Origin: UBA6176 sp032119375 | Lineage (GTDB): Bacteria; Verrucomicrobiota; Verrucomicrobiia; Limisphaerales; UBA9464 | DNA length: 64,000 nucleotides | Direction: 5' to 3' | NCBI GenBank assembly: GCA_964430505.1 | Contig: CAYSGH010000004.1 | Span: forward strand, 47,885-111,884 | Shown: piece after piece, positions 8,423-16,664 of the stretch | Layout: every line of letters begins with the position of its first letter | Position numbering within the stretch: position 1 is the first letter of the stretch | Translations under genes and position numbers: made by a program | Notes under the pieces: generated by a model | Told to the model about the DNA's origin: nothing | What the model saw: only the letters and a program-made list of their open reading frames with translations | Databases searched by the model: none

Positions 8423-9910
8423 CTACGCCACCACGCCCCGCACCACGTGCCCATGCACGTCCGTCAACCGCCGGTCCGCCCCGTTGTGCCGCACCACCAG
8501 CCGCTCGTGGTCGATCCCCATCAGGTGCAACACCGTCGCATGCAGGTCGTGCGGCGTCGTGATGTCGCGCTCGGCCTTCCAGCCCCAGGGGTCCGTCTCG
8601 CCCACCGACGCGCCCGCACGCACGCCCGCGCCCGCCATCCAGCCCACGAACGCGCCGCCGTTGTGGTCGCGCCCCTCGCCTTCCTGCGAGAAGGGCATCC
8701 TTCCAAACTCGGTGTTCCAGAGCACGAGGGTGTCGTCGAGAAGCCCGCGCGCGCGAAGGTCCTTGAGCAGGGCGGCCGCCGGGCGGTCCGTCGCGCGGCA
8801 CATCGGCGGCAGCTCCTTCACGATGCTCTTGTGGTTGTCCCAGTTGTTGCTCGGACCGCCCGCGCCGCTCCACACCTGAACGAACCGAACGCCCCGCTCC
8901 ACCAATCGCCGCGCCAGCAAGCAACGCCTCCCAAAGTCCTCCGTCGCGGGGTCGTCCAGCCCGTACAAGCGCCGCGTGGCCTCCGACTCCGACCGGATGT
9001 CCAAGGCCTCCGGGGCGGCCAACTGCATGCGCGCCGCCAACTCGTAGGCCTCGATGCGCGCCTCCAGGCGGCTGTCGTCGCCCGCCCGCTCGCGATGCAG
9101 CCGGTTGATCGCCCCCAGCGCCCGCAATGCGTCCTCGCCTGCCGCGCCGCCGAGGTGCGCCGCCGACTTGGGCAATGCGAGGTCCGCCACCGGGCGCTCG
9201 AGATGCGACTGGATGATCGTCCCTTGGTGGGTGACGGGGAGGAAGCCCGCGCTGAAGTTGCCGCGCGCGTTGTAGGGAAGGCCCCGCGCGTCCGGCAACA
9301 CCACGAAGCCCGGCAGGTTGTCGCACTCGCTCCCGAGCGCGTAACCCACCCATGCCCCCATGCACGGGAACCCCGGAAGCAGGAATCCCGTGTTCATCAG
9401 GTAGCTGCCCGGACCGTGGACGTTGGTACGCGACTGCATGGCCATGAGGAAGGCCATGTCGTCCACGCACGCGCCCAGGTGCGGCAGCAGCTCGCTCACC
9501 CAACGCCCGCTGGCCCCGCGCCGGTGCAACGCAAACGGCGGCTTCAACACCTTGCCCGGCTCGCTCGTCGGAGCCTCCACAAGCGACCCCGCCCCCGGGT
9601 CGAACCGTTGCCCCGCCCGCCGCTCCAGCTCCGCCTTGTAGTCAAACAAGTCCATCTGGCTGGCGCCGCCGTTCATGAACAACTGGATCACCCGCCGCAC
9701 CCGCCGCCTCGCGGGGGCCGCCACGGGCCGACCCACGCCCGCCGTTCCGGCGGAGCCACCACCCGACGCCAGCAACCCGTCCGCGCCCAGGACCGCCGCG
9801 AGGCCCACGCCCCCCAGCCCGCCGCCCAGCCGCGCCAGGAACGCACGCCGGCTCCCCTGCCCGACGCCCGCGATCCTCGCATCGCCCCCGCGCACGAATC
9901 CCTCGTTCAT
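8423..9910 (-). CDS. DUF1501 domain-containing protein, Tat-type signal
   Basis: A 495-residue sulfatase-like DUF1501 protein, expanded in Planctomycetota and Verrucomicrobiota. The N-terminus carries a twin-arginine signal (GSRRAFLARL, R21-R22, followed by a hydrophobic Gly/Ala/Leu stretch to about residue 50), so export through Tat is likely. Family features include VIQLFMNGGASQMDLFDYK near residues 95-113, PGSYLMNTGF, TEDFGRRCLLARRLVERGVRFVQV and the metal/phosphatase-like end FGRMPFSQ..GRDHNGGAFVGWMAG and HDLHATVLHLMGIDHE. It begins 3 bp after the stop of the DUF1549/DUF1553 gene; this two-gene pairing is a recurring unit in these phyla. The biochemical role is not established; an alkaline-phosphatase/sulfatase-superfamily fold is expected. 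Confidence 0.92.
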   Translation of the reverse strand: MNEGFVRGGDARIAGVGQGSRRAFLARLGGGLGGVGLAAVLGADGLLASGGGSAGTAGVGRPVAAPARRRVRRVIQLFMNGGASQMDLFDYKAELERRAGQRFDPGAGSLVEAPTSEPGKVLKPPFALHRRGASGRWVSELLPHLGACVDDMAFLMAMQSRTNVHGPGSYLMNTGFLLPGFPCMGAWVGYALGSECDNLPGFVVLPDARGLPYNARGNFSAGFLPVTHQGTIIQSHLERPVADLALPKSAAHLGGAAGEDALRALGAINRLHRERAGDDSRLEARIEAYELAARMQLAAPEALDIRSESEATRRLYGLDDPATEDFGRRCLLARRLVERGVRFVQVWSGAGGPSNNWDNHKSIVKELPPMCRATDRPAAALLKDLRARGLLDDTLVLWNTEFGRMPFSQEGEGRDHNGGAFVGWMAGAGVRAGASVGETDPWGWKAERDITTPHDLHATVLHLMGIDHERLVVRHNGADRRLTDVHGHVVRGVVA

Positions 9911-9913
9911 GGC

Positions 9914-12622
9914 CTACTCCACAAAGACGAACGCATTGCTGTTGGCCAGCACGCGGCACGCGCTCTCCAGCCCATGCCGACGCGCATGGTCCGTCAACGT
10001 CTCCCGCTCGGCGACGTCGGGCCGCCGTCCCCACAACAGGATGCACGCCCGTTCCACCCGGGCCGCCGTGTCCCCCGGCTCGCGTTCCAGCCGCCGCGCC
10101 AACCACCCGCATTGCCGCACCACGAACGCGTTGTTCCACAGCGCCAATGCCTGCTGGACCGTCACCGTGTTGTCCCGGGCCCCCACCATCTGGTCCCCCG
10201 CCGGGCAATCCAACGCCTCGAAAAACGGGTCGGGCAACGTCCGGAACAGGAATCGATACACGCTCCGGCGCGCACCCGCCGCCGAGTCCACGTCGAACAC
10301 CGTGTAGTCCACCCGCGGCGTCACGTGGATGCCGGGCTTCATGTCGAACTGCATGTCGCCGGGCCCGCCCATGCGGAGGTCCAGCCGGCCCGACGCCTGC
10401 AGAAGCGCATCGCGCACGCTCTCGGCGTCCAGCCGCTGCCGCGGCATCCGCGACCACAACGCGTTCGTCGGGTCCGCCGCCACCGTCGCCTCCGGAGGCC
10501 GCGACGACCTCCGGTACGCCGCGCTCGTGACCAGCAGCCGATGCAACGCCTTCATCGAGCCGCCGGCCTCGTCCCGAAACCAACACGCCAGCCAATCCAG
10601 CAGCTCGGGATGCGTGGGCGTCGCGCCCATCCGACCGAAGTCGTTCGGCGTGGCCACGATGCCCCGCCCAAAGTGATGGTGCCACGCGCGGTTCACCGCA
10701 GACCGCCATGCCAGGCCGTTGTCCTTGGAGGTGAGCCATGCGGCCAAGGCCGCCCGGCGCGCGCCCTCCCCAGCGCCTTCCGGCACCTCGAAGCGCGAGG
10801 GCAATCCCGCCACACACGCCATGGCGCCCGGCCGCGCGACCTCCCCCGGCTTCCCGATGTCCCCACGCCGCAACACCCGCACCTCGCGCGGCCCCGGCGG
10901 CGGCCGCAACGACCCGTCCGGCTCGAACACGTCCGCGATCGCATACACCCGTAACGGCTGCGGCAACGACGCCAGCTCCCGGTTCATCCGCGCCCCCAGC
11001 AACCACGCTGCCACCTCCATCCGCTCCGCGTCCGACCGCTGCGTCGCGGCCTTGGCCACCACCGCCGCAATCCGCGGCGGCAACGCCTCCGGCGGACGGT
11101 CCACCCCCGTCCATTGCACGCGGAACCTTCCGATCGTGTGGGAGCCCCCATGCCGCTGCATCAGGCTCACGACCAAGGTCCGGCCCGGGGACAGCTCCAC
11201 GGGGGCCGCCAGCTCAAACACCGCCGCGTGCGCCTCGCCCTCGCGCGGATGGATGCCCCACGCCGTCTTCTCGTCCCCGTCCAACGCGGCCGCCACGCGC
11301 CAGCCCTCCTGCTCATGGCTCGCCGTCGCCCGCGCGAACCGCACCGTCTCCAGCGCCCGGCCCGAGGCATCCCGCACCTCCGCCTTCATCTCGCTGAGGT
11401 GCAGGTTCCCGTTCACCGCGCGCCCAGGCCCCTTCTGCGGAAGGCTCGGGTCCGGCAACACCTCCAGCCGCAGCCCCGTCACCCGGGAGCCCGCGCCGCG
11501 CCACTCCAACACGTAGTCATTGCGCTCCGGGTTCTCGCCCGTTGCCAGCAGGCTCCCGTCCGGCATCCGTCTCCACGCCACGCCGCCACCCGCCGTGGCA
11601 CGATCCCATTCCACGACCTTCCACGATGCCTCGGCGCCTTGGCGGTCGCCTTCCCACGCCTTCACCTCCGCCGCCGCCGCGGCCCCCAGCAGCAACGCGG
11701 CGTCCTTGCGGCCCACGCGTTCCAGGTCCGTCCGGATCGCCCGGCGCCGACGCGTCAACGCGGGGTCCGGATAATACTCCCGGTGCGCCCGCTCCACCCC
11801 CGCGAACACCGCCTGCAACGCGTAGTAGTCCGCCTGCGGCACCGGGTCGAACTTGTGGTCGTGGCAACGCGCGCATTGCACCGTCGTGCTCGCCAGCACC
11901 CCCATCACCGTCGAGACCATGTCGTCCCGGTCCACGTAGCGCCCCACCTGCCGGTCCGTCGTGTCCTCGCGGATGTCGCGCAGCGAGCTCTCGTCCCATG
12001 GGCCGCCCGCCGCGAAGCCCAGCGCCGCCGTCGCCTCCGGCCGTTCCGGGAACAACACGTCGCCCGCCACCTGCTCCTGCACGAACCGCGCGTAGGGAAC
12101 ATCGTCGTTGAACGCACGCACCAGGTAGTCGCGGTACGGCCACGCGTGCGTTCGCACGCGGTCCTGGTCGTGCCCGTGCGTCTCGGCGAAGTGCGCCGCA
12201 TCCATCCAGTGCCGTGCCCAACGCTCGCCATGCCTCGGCGACGCCAGCAGCCGGTCCACGACCCGCTCGTGCGCTCCCGGCCTCGCGTCGGCCTCGAAGG
12301 CATGCAGCTCCGACGGCGTCGGGGCGAGCCCGGTCAGGTCGAAGGTCACGCGGCGGAGCCATTCCGCGCGGGTGGCCTCCGGCGTGGCCGGGACGCCCGC
12401 CTCACGCAGGCGAGACTCGATGAACGCATCGACCGGATGCTGGATGCCCGGGACGGAGGGGGGCGGTCGCCTTTCAAGCCGTTGATAAGCCCAATGCACG
12501 TCCGCACCCAGCGCCGCGAAGGCAAGGCCCATGGCCACGGCATGCGCCGCGGCGAGGCCCAGCCATCGGCCCACGCCGGCTCCCACGGGCGCGTCCACGC
12601 GCAACTGGCGGAATCTCTCCAT
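9914..12622 (-). CDS. DUF1549/DUF1553 (PSD1-type) secreted protein
   Basis: A large exported protein of about 902 residues. From the ATG at 12622 (MERFRQLRVD...) there is a signal-like hydrophobic segment (residues 20-42). DUF1549 then spans roughly 60-270 (DAFIESRLREAGVPATPEA, RVTFDLTGLAPTP, GERWARHWMDAAHFAET) and includes a CxxCH (C250, C253, H254 in CARCHDHKFDP). A carbohydrate/galactose-binding-like insert occupies about 350-500. DUF1553 follows from about 610 (NRAWHHHFGRGIVATPNDFG, HPELLDWLACWF, LHRLLVTSAAYRRSS, QRLDAESVRDALL). The separate N-terminal cytochrome-like module seen in many family members is absent here. It is translationally close to the DUF1501 gene (3 bp). Upstream ATGs exist but precede the signal peptide and lack support. 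Confidence 0.9.
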   Translation of the reverse strand: MERFRQLRVDAPVGAGVGRWLGLAAAHAVAMGLAFAALGADVHWAYQRLERRPPPSVPGIQHPVDAFIESRLREAGVPATPEATRAEWLRRVTFDLTGLAPTPSELHAFEADARPGAHERVVDRLLASPRHGERWARHWMDAAHFAETHGHDQDRVRTHAWPYRDYLVRAFNDDVPYARFVQEQVAGDVLFPERPEATAALGFAAGGPWDESSLRDIREDTTDRQVGRYVDRDDMVSTVMGVLASTTVQCARCHDHKFDPVPQADYYALQAVFAGVERAHREYYPDPALTRRRRAIRTDLERVGRKDAALLLGAAAAAEVKAWEGDRQGAEASWKVVEWDRATAGGGVAWRRMPDGSLLATGENPERNDYVLEWRGAGSRVTGLRLEVLPDPSLPQKGPGRAVNGNLHLSEMKAEVRDASGRALETVRFARATASHEQEGWRVAAALDGDEKTAWGIHPREGEAHAAVFELAAPVELSPGRTLVVSLMQRHGGSHTIGRFRVQWTGVDRPPEALPPRIAAVVAKAATQRSDAERMEVAAWLLGARMNRELASLPQPLRVYAIADVFEPDGSLRPPPGPREVRVLRRGDIGKPGEVARPGAMACVAGLPSRFEVPEGAGEGARRAALAAWLTSKDNGLAWRSAVNRAWHHHFGRGIVATPNDFGRMGATPTHPELLDWLACWFRDEAGGSMKALHRLLVTSAAYRRSSRPPEATVAADPTNALWSRMPRQRLDAESVRDALLQASGRLDLRMGGPGDMQFDMKPGIHVTPRVDYTVFDVDSAAGARRSVYRFLFRTLPDPFFEALDCPAGDQMVGARDNTVTVQQALALWNNAFVVRQCGWLARRLEREPGDTAARVERACILLWGRRPDVAERETLTDHARRHGLESACRVLANSNAFVFVE

Positions 12623-12874
12623 CGGGAATGCCCCGTGGCTACCACGTCGCGCCCCGCAGGGAAAGCGCATGAAGGAGCCCATTTCAATCGGCTGCCCAAC
12701 TTCTTCTCCACGACGGGCCTTGCCACTTCTCACTCAAAGACGCCGCGATGCCGGGCGCGATGGCCCATTCATGGACGGCGGCCCGTTGCACCGCCTCGCC
12801 ACCTTGTTCTTGCTCACGGTCCTCCGCTCGCCAACCCCTTGCCGCCCGCCGGCCCTTTCGCCCAATTTGAAGCC

Positions 12875-13114
12875 ATGTTCACCCCAAGGCAGATCCGGGA
12901 CCTGATGCAGGCGAGGCCGTTTAAGCCCTTTCGCATCACCCTGTCGGACGGTTCCCACTACGACATTCCGCATCACGACGCCGCCATGGTGGGCCGCAAC
13001 ACCGTTGAAATCGGCCTGAACTTCGACCCAGAAGGCTACGCGGAGCTGTTCACCCGTTGCTTCATCCTCCACGTCACCCAGATCGAGGACCTCCCAACCA
13101 CGCCCTCACGGTAA
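12875..13114 (+). CDS. Small conserved hypothetical protein (79 aa)
   Basis: A short intact protein beginning MFTPRQIRDLMQARPFKPFR and continuing ITLSDGSHYDIPHHDAAMVG. It matches in style a widespread small protein family in which an N-terminal '(M)TPEQIRELLxxxPFxPFRIHLSDG' segment is followed by 'Y.V.HP'. The function of that family is not known to me. The ATG at 12875 was chosen because the family similarity starts there; the frame continues far upstream only as antisense to the DUF1553 gene. It is easily lost inside that longer false frame. It stands alone between two minus-strand genes and ends with TAA. Confidence 0.75.
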   Translation: MFTPRQIRDLMQARPFKPFRITLSDGSHYDIPHHDAAMVGRNTVEIGLNFDPEGYAELFTRCFILHVTQIEDLPTTPSR

Positions 13115-13158
13115 GCCTGCCATCTGCCCCCGCCCCGCCCCCGCCCCCCGCTCCTCGC

Positions 13159-13560
13159 TCAAAGCGCCGCCAAGGGCGCATCATCGGGGCGTCCCACGAG
13201 GTGCAGCAGGTTGCCCTCGGGATCCTCGAAGAAGAGCACGTACCCGCCGCCGCCGGCCGGTTTCACGGGTTCCGTGAAGCGAACGCCGCGCGACTCCAGC
13301 AATCGGCGCGCCTCCTCCATGTCCTCCACGCGAAGCGCGAGATGCCGGTAGCCGGCGGTGCTGTTCAAGTTCGCGCCCGGGGGCGTCGCGATGGCCCGGT
13401 AAATCTCCAGCACGCAACCGCCGGGCAGCCGTACGAACACGGCCGGCGGTGTCTCGCCGTTGTTCCAGCGTTCCTCCGCCCCCAAGGCCCGGACATACCA
13501 GTCCGCCAGCGCCCGCGGATCCCGCGCCGCCAACCCGACGTGCTCGACTCGAATCGTCAT
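13159..13560 (-). CDS. VOC (glyoxalase/bleomycin-resistance) family protein
   Basis: A 133-residue vicinal-oxygen-chelate protein with two beta-alpha-beta-beta-beta modules: TIRVEHVGLAARDPRALADWY and YRHLALRVEDMEEARRLLES. The second half ends in GGGYVLFFEDPEGNLLHLVG, the classic VOC terminus with the conserved DPxGN and a metal-type residue near it. Substrate is unknown; relatives include glyoxalase I, dioxygenases and resistance proteins. The start at 13560 gives the canonical MTIRVEHVGL beginning; the in-frame ATG six codons upstream is less likely. It lies 49 bp downstream of the DUF6941-like gene. Confidence 0.88.
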   Translation of the reverse strand: MTIRVEHVGLAARDPRALADWYVRALGAEERWNNGETPPAVFVRLPGGCVLEIYRAIATPPGANLNSTAGYRHLALRVEDMEEARRLLESRGVRFTEPVKPAGGGGYVLFFEDPEGNLLHLVGRPDDAPLAAL

Positions 13561-13609
13561 GCCCCAAGCAACCGCCACACGGTGATGGAATCAACCGTGC
13601 GTTGCGGGT

Positions 13610-14020
13610 TCAGGACTTGGCCTCGGCCTTTCCGAAGTAGAGGGGAAGGGAACCCAGGTGCATGCCGTCCACGGCGATGTCGGTCGTGTACTCGCCGAAC
13701 GCGGCCAGCTTCAGGCCGTTGATGTGGACCACGAGGTTGAACGTCGCGCTCTGCGCCGTCTCCGGGAACGGCACCGTCACCTGGGCCTCGACGTTGGGCA
13801 CCACGCTCCGGCCATCCGCGTCCGCCACGCTCACCCGCAGCTTGTGCGTGCCCTCCTCCACCCGATGGAACCGCAGGCGCGCCACCACGGCGCACCGCTG
13901 GACCACATGCGGGGCCTGCGGTGCCGCCACGTGATCAAACGCCCCGAGGATGCACAGCTTCCCCGCGTAGTCCGCTGCCGACTCGCACAACGTGAAGATT
14001 TCGAGTTTCAACTCCAACAT
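13610..14020 (-). CDS. DUF6941-like small beta-rich protein
   Basis: A 136-residue protein that begins MLELKLEIFTLCESAADYAG, followed by KLCILGAFDHVAA. A central ARLRFHRVEEGTHKLRVSVADAD, NLVVHINGLKLAAFGEYTTDI and a final GSLPLYFGKAEAKS complete a pattern I recognise as the DUF6941 family ('FTLCDyA.d..GKL.I.GtFD', 'LRLRFsriEeG.H', 'NlvlniqglkL...GeYsidl'). It is probably a small beta-sandwich. No function is known. The start at 14020 is chosen on this family start; the frame extends 31 codons upstream without similarity. It is close upstream of the VOC gene on the same strand. Confidence 0.72.
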   Translation of the reverse strand: MLELKLEIFTLCESAADYAGKLCILGAFDHVAAPQAPHVVQRCAVVARLRFHRVEEGTHKLRVSVADADGRSVVPNVEAQVTVPFPETAQSATFNLVVHINGLKLAAFGEYTTDIAVDGMHLGSLPLYFGKAEAKS

Positions 14021-14150
14021 CCTATCCACGCCTCCCTCGAAGCCCAAGCAACCGTTCCACGAATCGCTCTTCCCACGCGAAGCGACCCAAAGCTGGGAGC
14101 TCGGTCGGTCCATGCAGGCCCTCTTCGGCGAGACCTATCCGGGCGGCTTT

Positions 14151-14182
14151 GGGGCTGCGCCCGAGGACGGGCGCGCTCCCAG
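14151..14182 (-). repeat. 32-bp hairpin repeat, copy A, downstream of tspO
   Basis: The stretch contains a perfect 7-bp inverted repeat GCGCCCG-AGGA-CGGGCGC followed on the plus strand by GCTCCCAG. A near-identical copy (30/32 bases) lies at 16618-16649. Both sit 15-30 bp past the stop codon of a minus-strand gene. There is no U-tract, so a Rho-independent terminator is unlikely; it looks like a REP-type element. Confidence 0.65.
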
Positions 14183-14208
14183 CGTCCCGCCCCTCGCCCC
14201 TCGCACCC

Positions 14209-14724
14209 TCACGGATTCAACCGCCACAACGTCGCGTTGAGCACCGCCGCGAAGCTGACCCACGCCAGATACGGCGCGAACAACCAACCGGCCCCGCGAT
14301 GCACCCGCCCGAACTGCAACCCCGTCATCAACACCGCGACCCACAGCATCGCCATCTCGACCAACGCCCAGCCCGGCCGGTGCAGCCCGAAGAAGATCGG
14401 CGTCCACAAACCGTTGAGGAACCCCTGCACCAGGAACCATCCCAGCTCGCGTCGCCGCGCCGCCCATCCGCCGCGCTTCCACACCAGCCATGCGGCCACG
14501 CCCATCGACGCGTACAGGCAGGTCCACACGGGCCCGAACACCCATCCCGGCGGGTTCCACGAGGGCTTGTTCAAGGACCGATACCAGTCGCCCGGCGGCG
14601 CCACCGCGCCGCTGAGCGCCGGCACGAAGGCGAGCACCACCCAGCCCGCAAGCGCCGCAAAGGCCCGCCAACCACCCGCCGGACCCTCCTGCGGGGCGGG
14701 CGTCGAAAGAGTCGGTGCATTCAT
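14209..14724 (-). CDS. TspO/MBR-family membrane protein
   Basis: A 171-residue integral membrane protein of the TspO/translocator protein family, which binds porphyrins and heme-related ligands. Five transmembrane helices are visible, with family motifs LNKPSWNPPGWVFGPVWTCLY (residues about 51-71), then GWFLVQGFLNGLWTPIFFG and the helix-5 segment APYLAWVSFAAVLNATLWRLN. The W-P-P and A-x-x-Y-L-x-W signatures are intact. The roughly 20-residue N-terminal tail is slightly long. It is an orphan gene, with the hairpin repeat just past its stop and the larger repeat element upstream. Confidence 0.93.
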   Translation of the reverse strand: MNAPTLSTPAPQEGPAGGWRAFAALAGWVVLAFVPALSGAVAPPGDWYRSLNKPSWNPPGWVFGPVWTCLYASMGVAAWLVWKRGGWAARRRELGWFLVQGFLNGLWTPIFFGLHRPGWALVEMAMLWVAVLMTGLQFGRVHRGAGWLFAPYLAWVSFAAVLNATLWRLNP

Positions 14725-15180
14725 GCGAGCACCCTATCGCCGTTGCCCGACGCCGCACGCCCGAACATGGCCGGCTCGGGCGTTGGGCCAGCCCGGCCGG
14801 CACTCATCCCGGCTCGCATCGACGGGTGGCACCCCCGGGGAGACGCGTCTCCGCCCGCGGGCGCGCCGGTTGAACCTGAAATCGGCAGTCAATGAGGGTG
14901 CCAAAACGAGTAAACGCCCTTCTCATCGGGTCGGATGGGCTCATGGACAGGACCCCAGGGGCTCACCCTGCGGGTGAGGTCGAGGTAGGCCCGGTTCGGC
15001 TGTAGGCCGGGTCCCCTGACCCGGCGTACCGGGCACGAGGCATCGCCACCGCCGCGTGAGGACACGCGGCCTACAGTCGGACCAACTGCCGTTTCTAGGT
15101 TGAAGGGCCCGCGATCTTCCCGCATGCGGCGGGAGGCAAGGCCCGTCCTTGCGCGTCCAACAAGGTCGTCGTGGACGCAG
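14725..15180. other. Gene-free region holding a MITE-like repeat element
   Basis: No credible gene lies between tspO and the second AAA/DUF4143 ATPase gene. The right two thirds are occupied by the inverted-repeat element described separately (14870-15104). The first part (14725-14869) is GC-rich sequence in which I see nothing specific apart from a small palindrome AGACGCGTCT near 14841-14850. Confidence 0.6.
14870..15104. mobile_element. MITE-like element with terminal inverted repeats and two hairpins
   Basis: The ends are imperfect 20-bp inverted repeats (16/20 matching): TTGAACCTGAAATCGGCAGT at 14870-14889 and ACTGCCGTTTCTAGGTTGAA at 15085-15104. Inside are two perfect hairpins: GCCGGGTC-CCCT-GACCCGGC (15006-15025) and GCCGCGTG-AGGA-CACGCGGC (15051-15070). 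There is no coding sequence. Related fragments lie at 16481-16581, 32764-32832 and 63911-64000. No target-site duplication was apparent by eye. Confidence 0.6.
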
Positions 15181-15216
15181 TGTCAGAATGCAATTATGAC
15201 GTGTTGCATTATGACA
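15181..15216. promoter_or_regulatory. 13-bp inverted repeat overlapping the ATPase start
   Basis: TGTCAGAATGCAA (15181-15193) and TTGCATTATGACA (15204-15216) are inverted repeats with one mismatch and a 10-bp spacer. The right arm covers the ATG at 15211. The AT-rich composition stands out from the surrounding sequence. Symmetry and position suggest a protein-binding operator controlling the ATPase, possibly autoregulation; this is inference. Confidence 0.65.
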
Positions 15217-16431
15217 GACTATCGAACGCGGGAAATCACGCCCAGGCTCCAACGTGCTCTCCGGTCGCTCCCCGTCGTCGTCCTCTCCGGGCTCCGCCAG
15301 GCCGGGAAGTCCACGCTCCTCCAGCGGGAGCCCGGCATCGCGGCCGGCCACGCGTACCGGACCCTCGACGACTTCGGAACCCTTGCGAGCGCCCGCTCAA
15401 ACCCCGAGGCCCTCCTCGCCCAGCCCGTCATCCTCGACGAGGTGCAGCGCTGCCCCGACCTCCTCGTCGCCATCAAGCGGGCCATCGACTCGAACCGCGC
15501 GAAGGGACGCTTCATCCTCTCCGGTTCTGCCAACCTCGCGCTCATGGCCTCCGTCTCGGAGTCCCTTGCCGGTCGCGCCGGCTACTTCACCCTTCATCCC
15601 ATGACCCGCCGCGAGATCCGCCGCGAAACCCAGGCCTCGCCCTTCATCGTTCAACTCCTCGCCAACCCGGAACTGCCGCTTCAGGACGCCGAGCCCATCC
15701 GCGACGTCGATGTCCTGAAGGGAGGCCTTCCACCCGCCTGCGTGGACCCGGAGCTTCACGCCGCGGATTGGTTGCGCGCCTACATTCAGGCCTACGTGGA
15801 ACGGGACGTGCGGCAGCTTTCCCAGATCGCCGATCTCGTGGCATTCCAGACCCTCGCCCAACGGGCGGCCCTTCGCACGGGGCAGGTCCTCTCCATTGCC
15901 AGCATGGCCCGGGACGCGCGCCTGACCGCCGTCACCGCGGGCCGGTACCTCGACCTCCTGGAAACCTCGTTCCTCATCCGCCGTCTTCCGCCGTTCCTTC
16001 GGAACCGCGGTTCCCGGCTCATCAAGTCGCCCAAGCTCCACTTCACGGACAGCGGGCTCGCCGCCCGCATGGCGGGCATTGATTCCATCGAGCCGGGTCG
16101 CGACGACCGGATGCGAGGCCCGCTGTATGAGAGCCACGTCGTCCAGAACATCTCCGCCATCCTCGAAGCCCATCTTCCCGACGCCCGGCTGGGGTTCTGG
16201 CACGAACAGGGGCGGCACGAGGTGGACCTGGTGGTGGAGGACGGGCGACGCACGGTGGCCATCGAGGTCAAGGCCGCAACGCGCTGGACCGATGCCGACC
16301 TCGCCGGCCTTCGGGCCTTCCTGGACCGCACCCCCGGGTGCGTTGCTGCGATCCTCGCCCACAATGGTTCTCAAGCCATCCGCCTCGGCGACCGCCTCCT
16401 TGCCGTCCCGATCGGCCGACTGTTGGCGTGA
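15211..16431 (+). CDS. AAA ATPase with DUF4143 domain (intact)
   Basis: A 406-residue member of the AAA_14/DUF4143 family. Walker A is GLRQAGKST (residues 27-35) and Walker B is PVILDEVQRCP (D75-E76). The sensor-like ILSGSANLALMASVSESLAGR and the family motif LHPMTRREI follow. The DUF4143 half carries YVERDVRQLSQIADL, ATPase-to-helix elements VTAGRYLDLLETSFLIRRLPPF, KLHFTDSGLAARMAG and a restriction-endonuclease-like end HEVDLVVEDGRRTVAIEVKA, where D and the E-x-K resemble a PD-(D/E)xK site. Function is unsettled, with proposals of defence or DNA-related roles. The start at 15211 overlaps an inverted repeat; an in-frame ATG at 15196 is an alternative. It is a paralogue of the interrupted gene at 2040-3284. 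Confidence 0.88.
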   Translation: MTDYRTREITPRLQRALRSLPVVVLSGLRQAGKSTLLQREPGIAAGHAYRTLDDFGTLASARSNPEALLAQPVILDEVQRCPDLLVAIKRAIDSNRAKGRFILSGSANLALMASVSESLAGRAGYFTLHPMTRREIRRETQASPFIVQLLANPELPLQDAEPIRDVDVLKGGLPPACVDPELHAADWLRAYIQAYVERDVRQLSQIADLVAFQTLAQRAALRTGQVLSIASMARDARLTAVTAGRYLDLLETSFLIRRLPPFLRNRGSRLIKSPKLHFTDSGLAARMAGIDSIEPGRDDRMRGPLYESHVVQNISAILEAHLPDARLGFWHEQGRHEVDLVVEDGRRTVAIEVKAATRWTDADLAGLRAFLDRTPGCVAAILAHNGSQAIRLGDRLLAVPIGRLLA

Positions 16432-16480
16432 ATGGGCCGCGTTCCGTCACGCACCGGCGGCGTTGGGGCGTCGTCATGCG

Positions 16481-16581
16481 CCGGGTCAGGCGACCCGGTG
16501 CATCCGGCATGCGGCATCGCCGCCGCCGCCGCGTGGCGGCACGGGGCCTAATGGCTTCCCAACGGCCGTTTCCAGGTTGAA
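16481..16581. repeat. Partial copy of the MITE-like element
   Basis: It aligns with the right half of the 14870-15104 element. A first hairpin CCGGGTC-AGGC-GACCCGG is followed by GCGGCATCGCCGCCGCCG, a second hairpin GCCGCC-GCGT-GGCGGC (16525-16540) and the end AACGGCCGTTTCCAGGTTGAA. Stem sequences differ from the full copy but pairing is kept. Confidence 0.6.
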
Positions 16582-16617
16582 CCGGGGCCACGGGCAGGAA
16601 AGAGCAGGAACGAACTC

Positions 16618-16649
16618 GGGGTTGCGCCCGAAGACGGGCGCGCTCCCAG
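16618..16649 (-). repeat. 32-bp hairpin repeat, copy B, downstream of PVC dehydrogenase
   Basis: GCGCCCG-AAGA-CGGGCGC hairpin with the same flanks as the copy at 14151-14182; two base differences in 32. It starts 15 bp past the stop of the minus-strand gene at 16665. Confidence 0.65.
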
Positions 16650-16664
16650 AGCATCGCCCGCCGC

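Noticed and set aside
14151..14182. Rho-independent terminator for tspO
   Set aside because: The hairpin is strong but is not followed by a U-run on the coding strand, and it recurs as a repeat.
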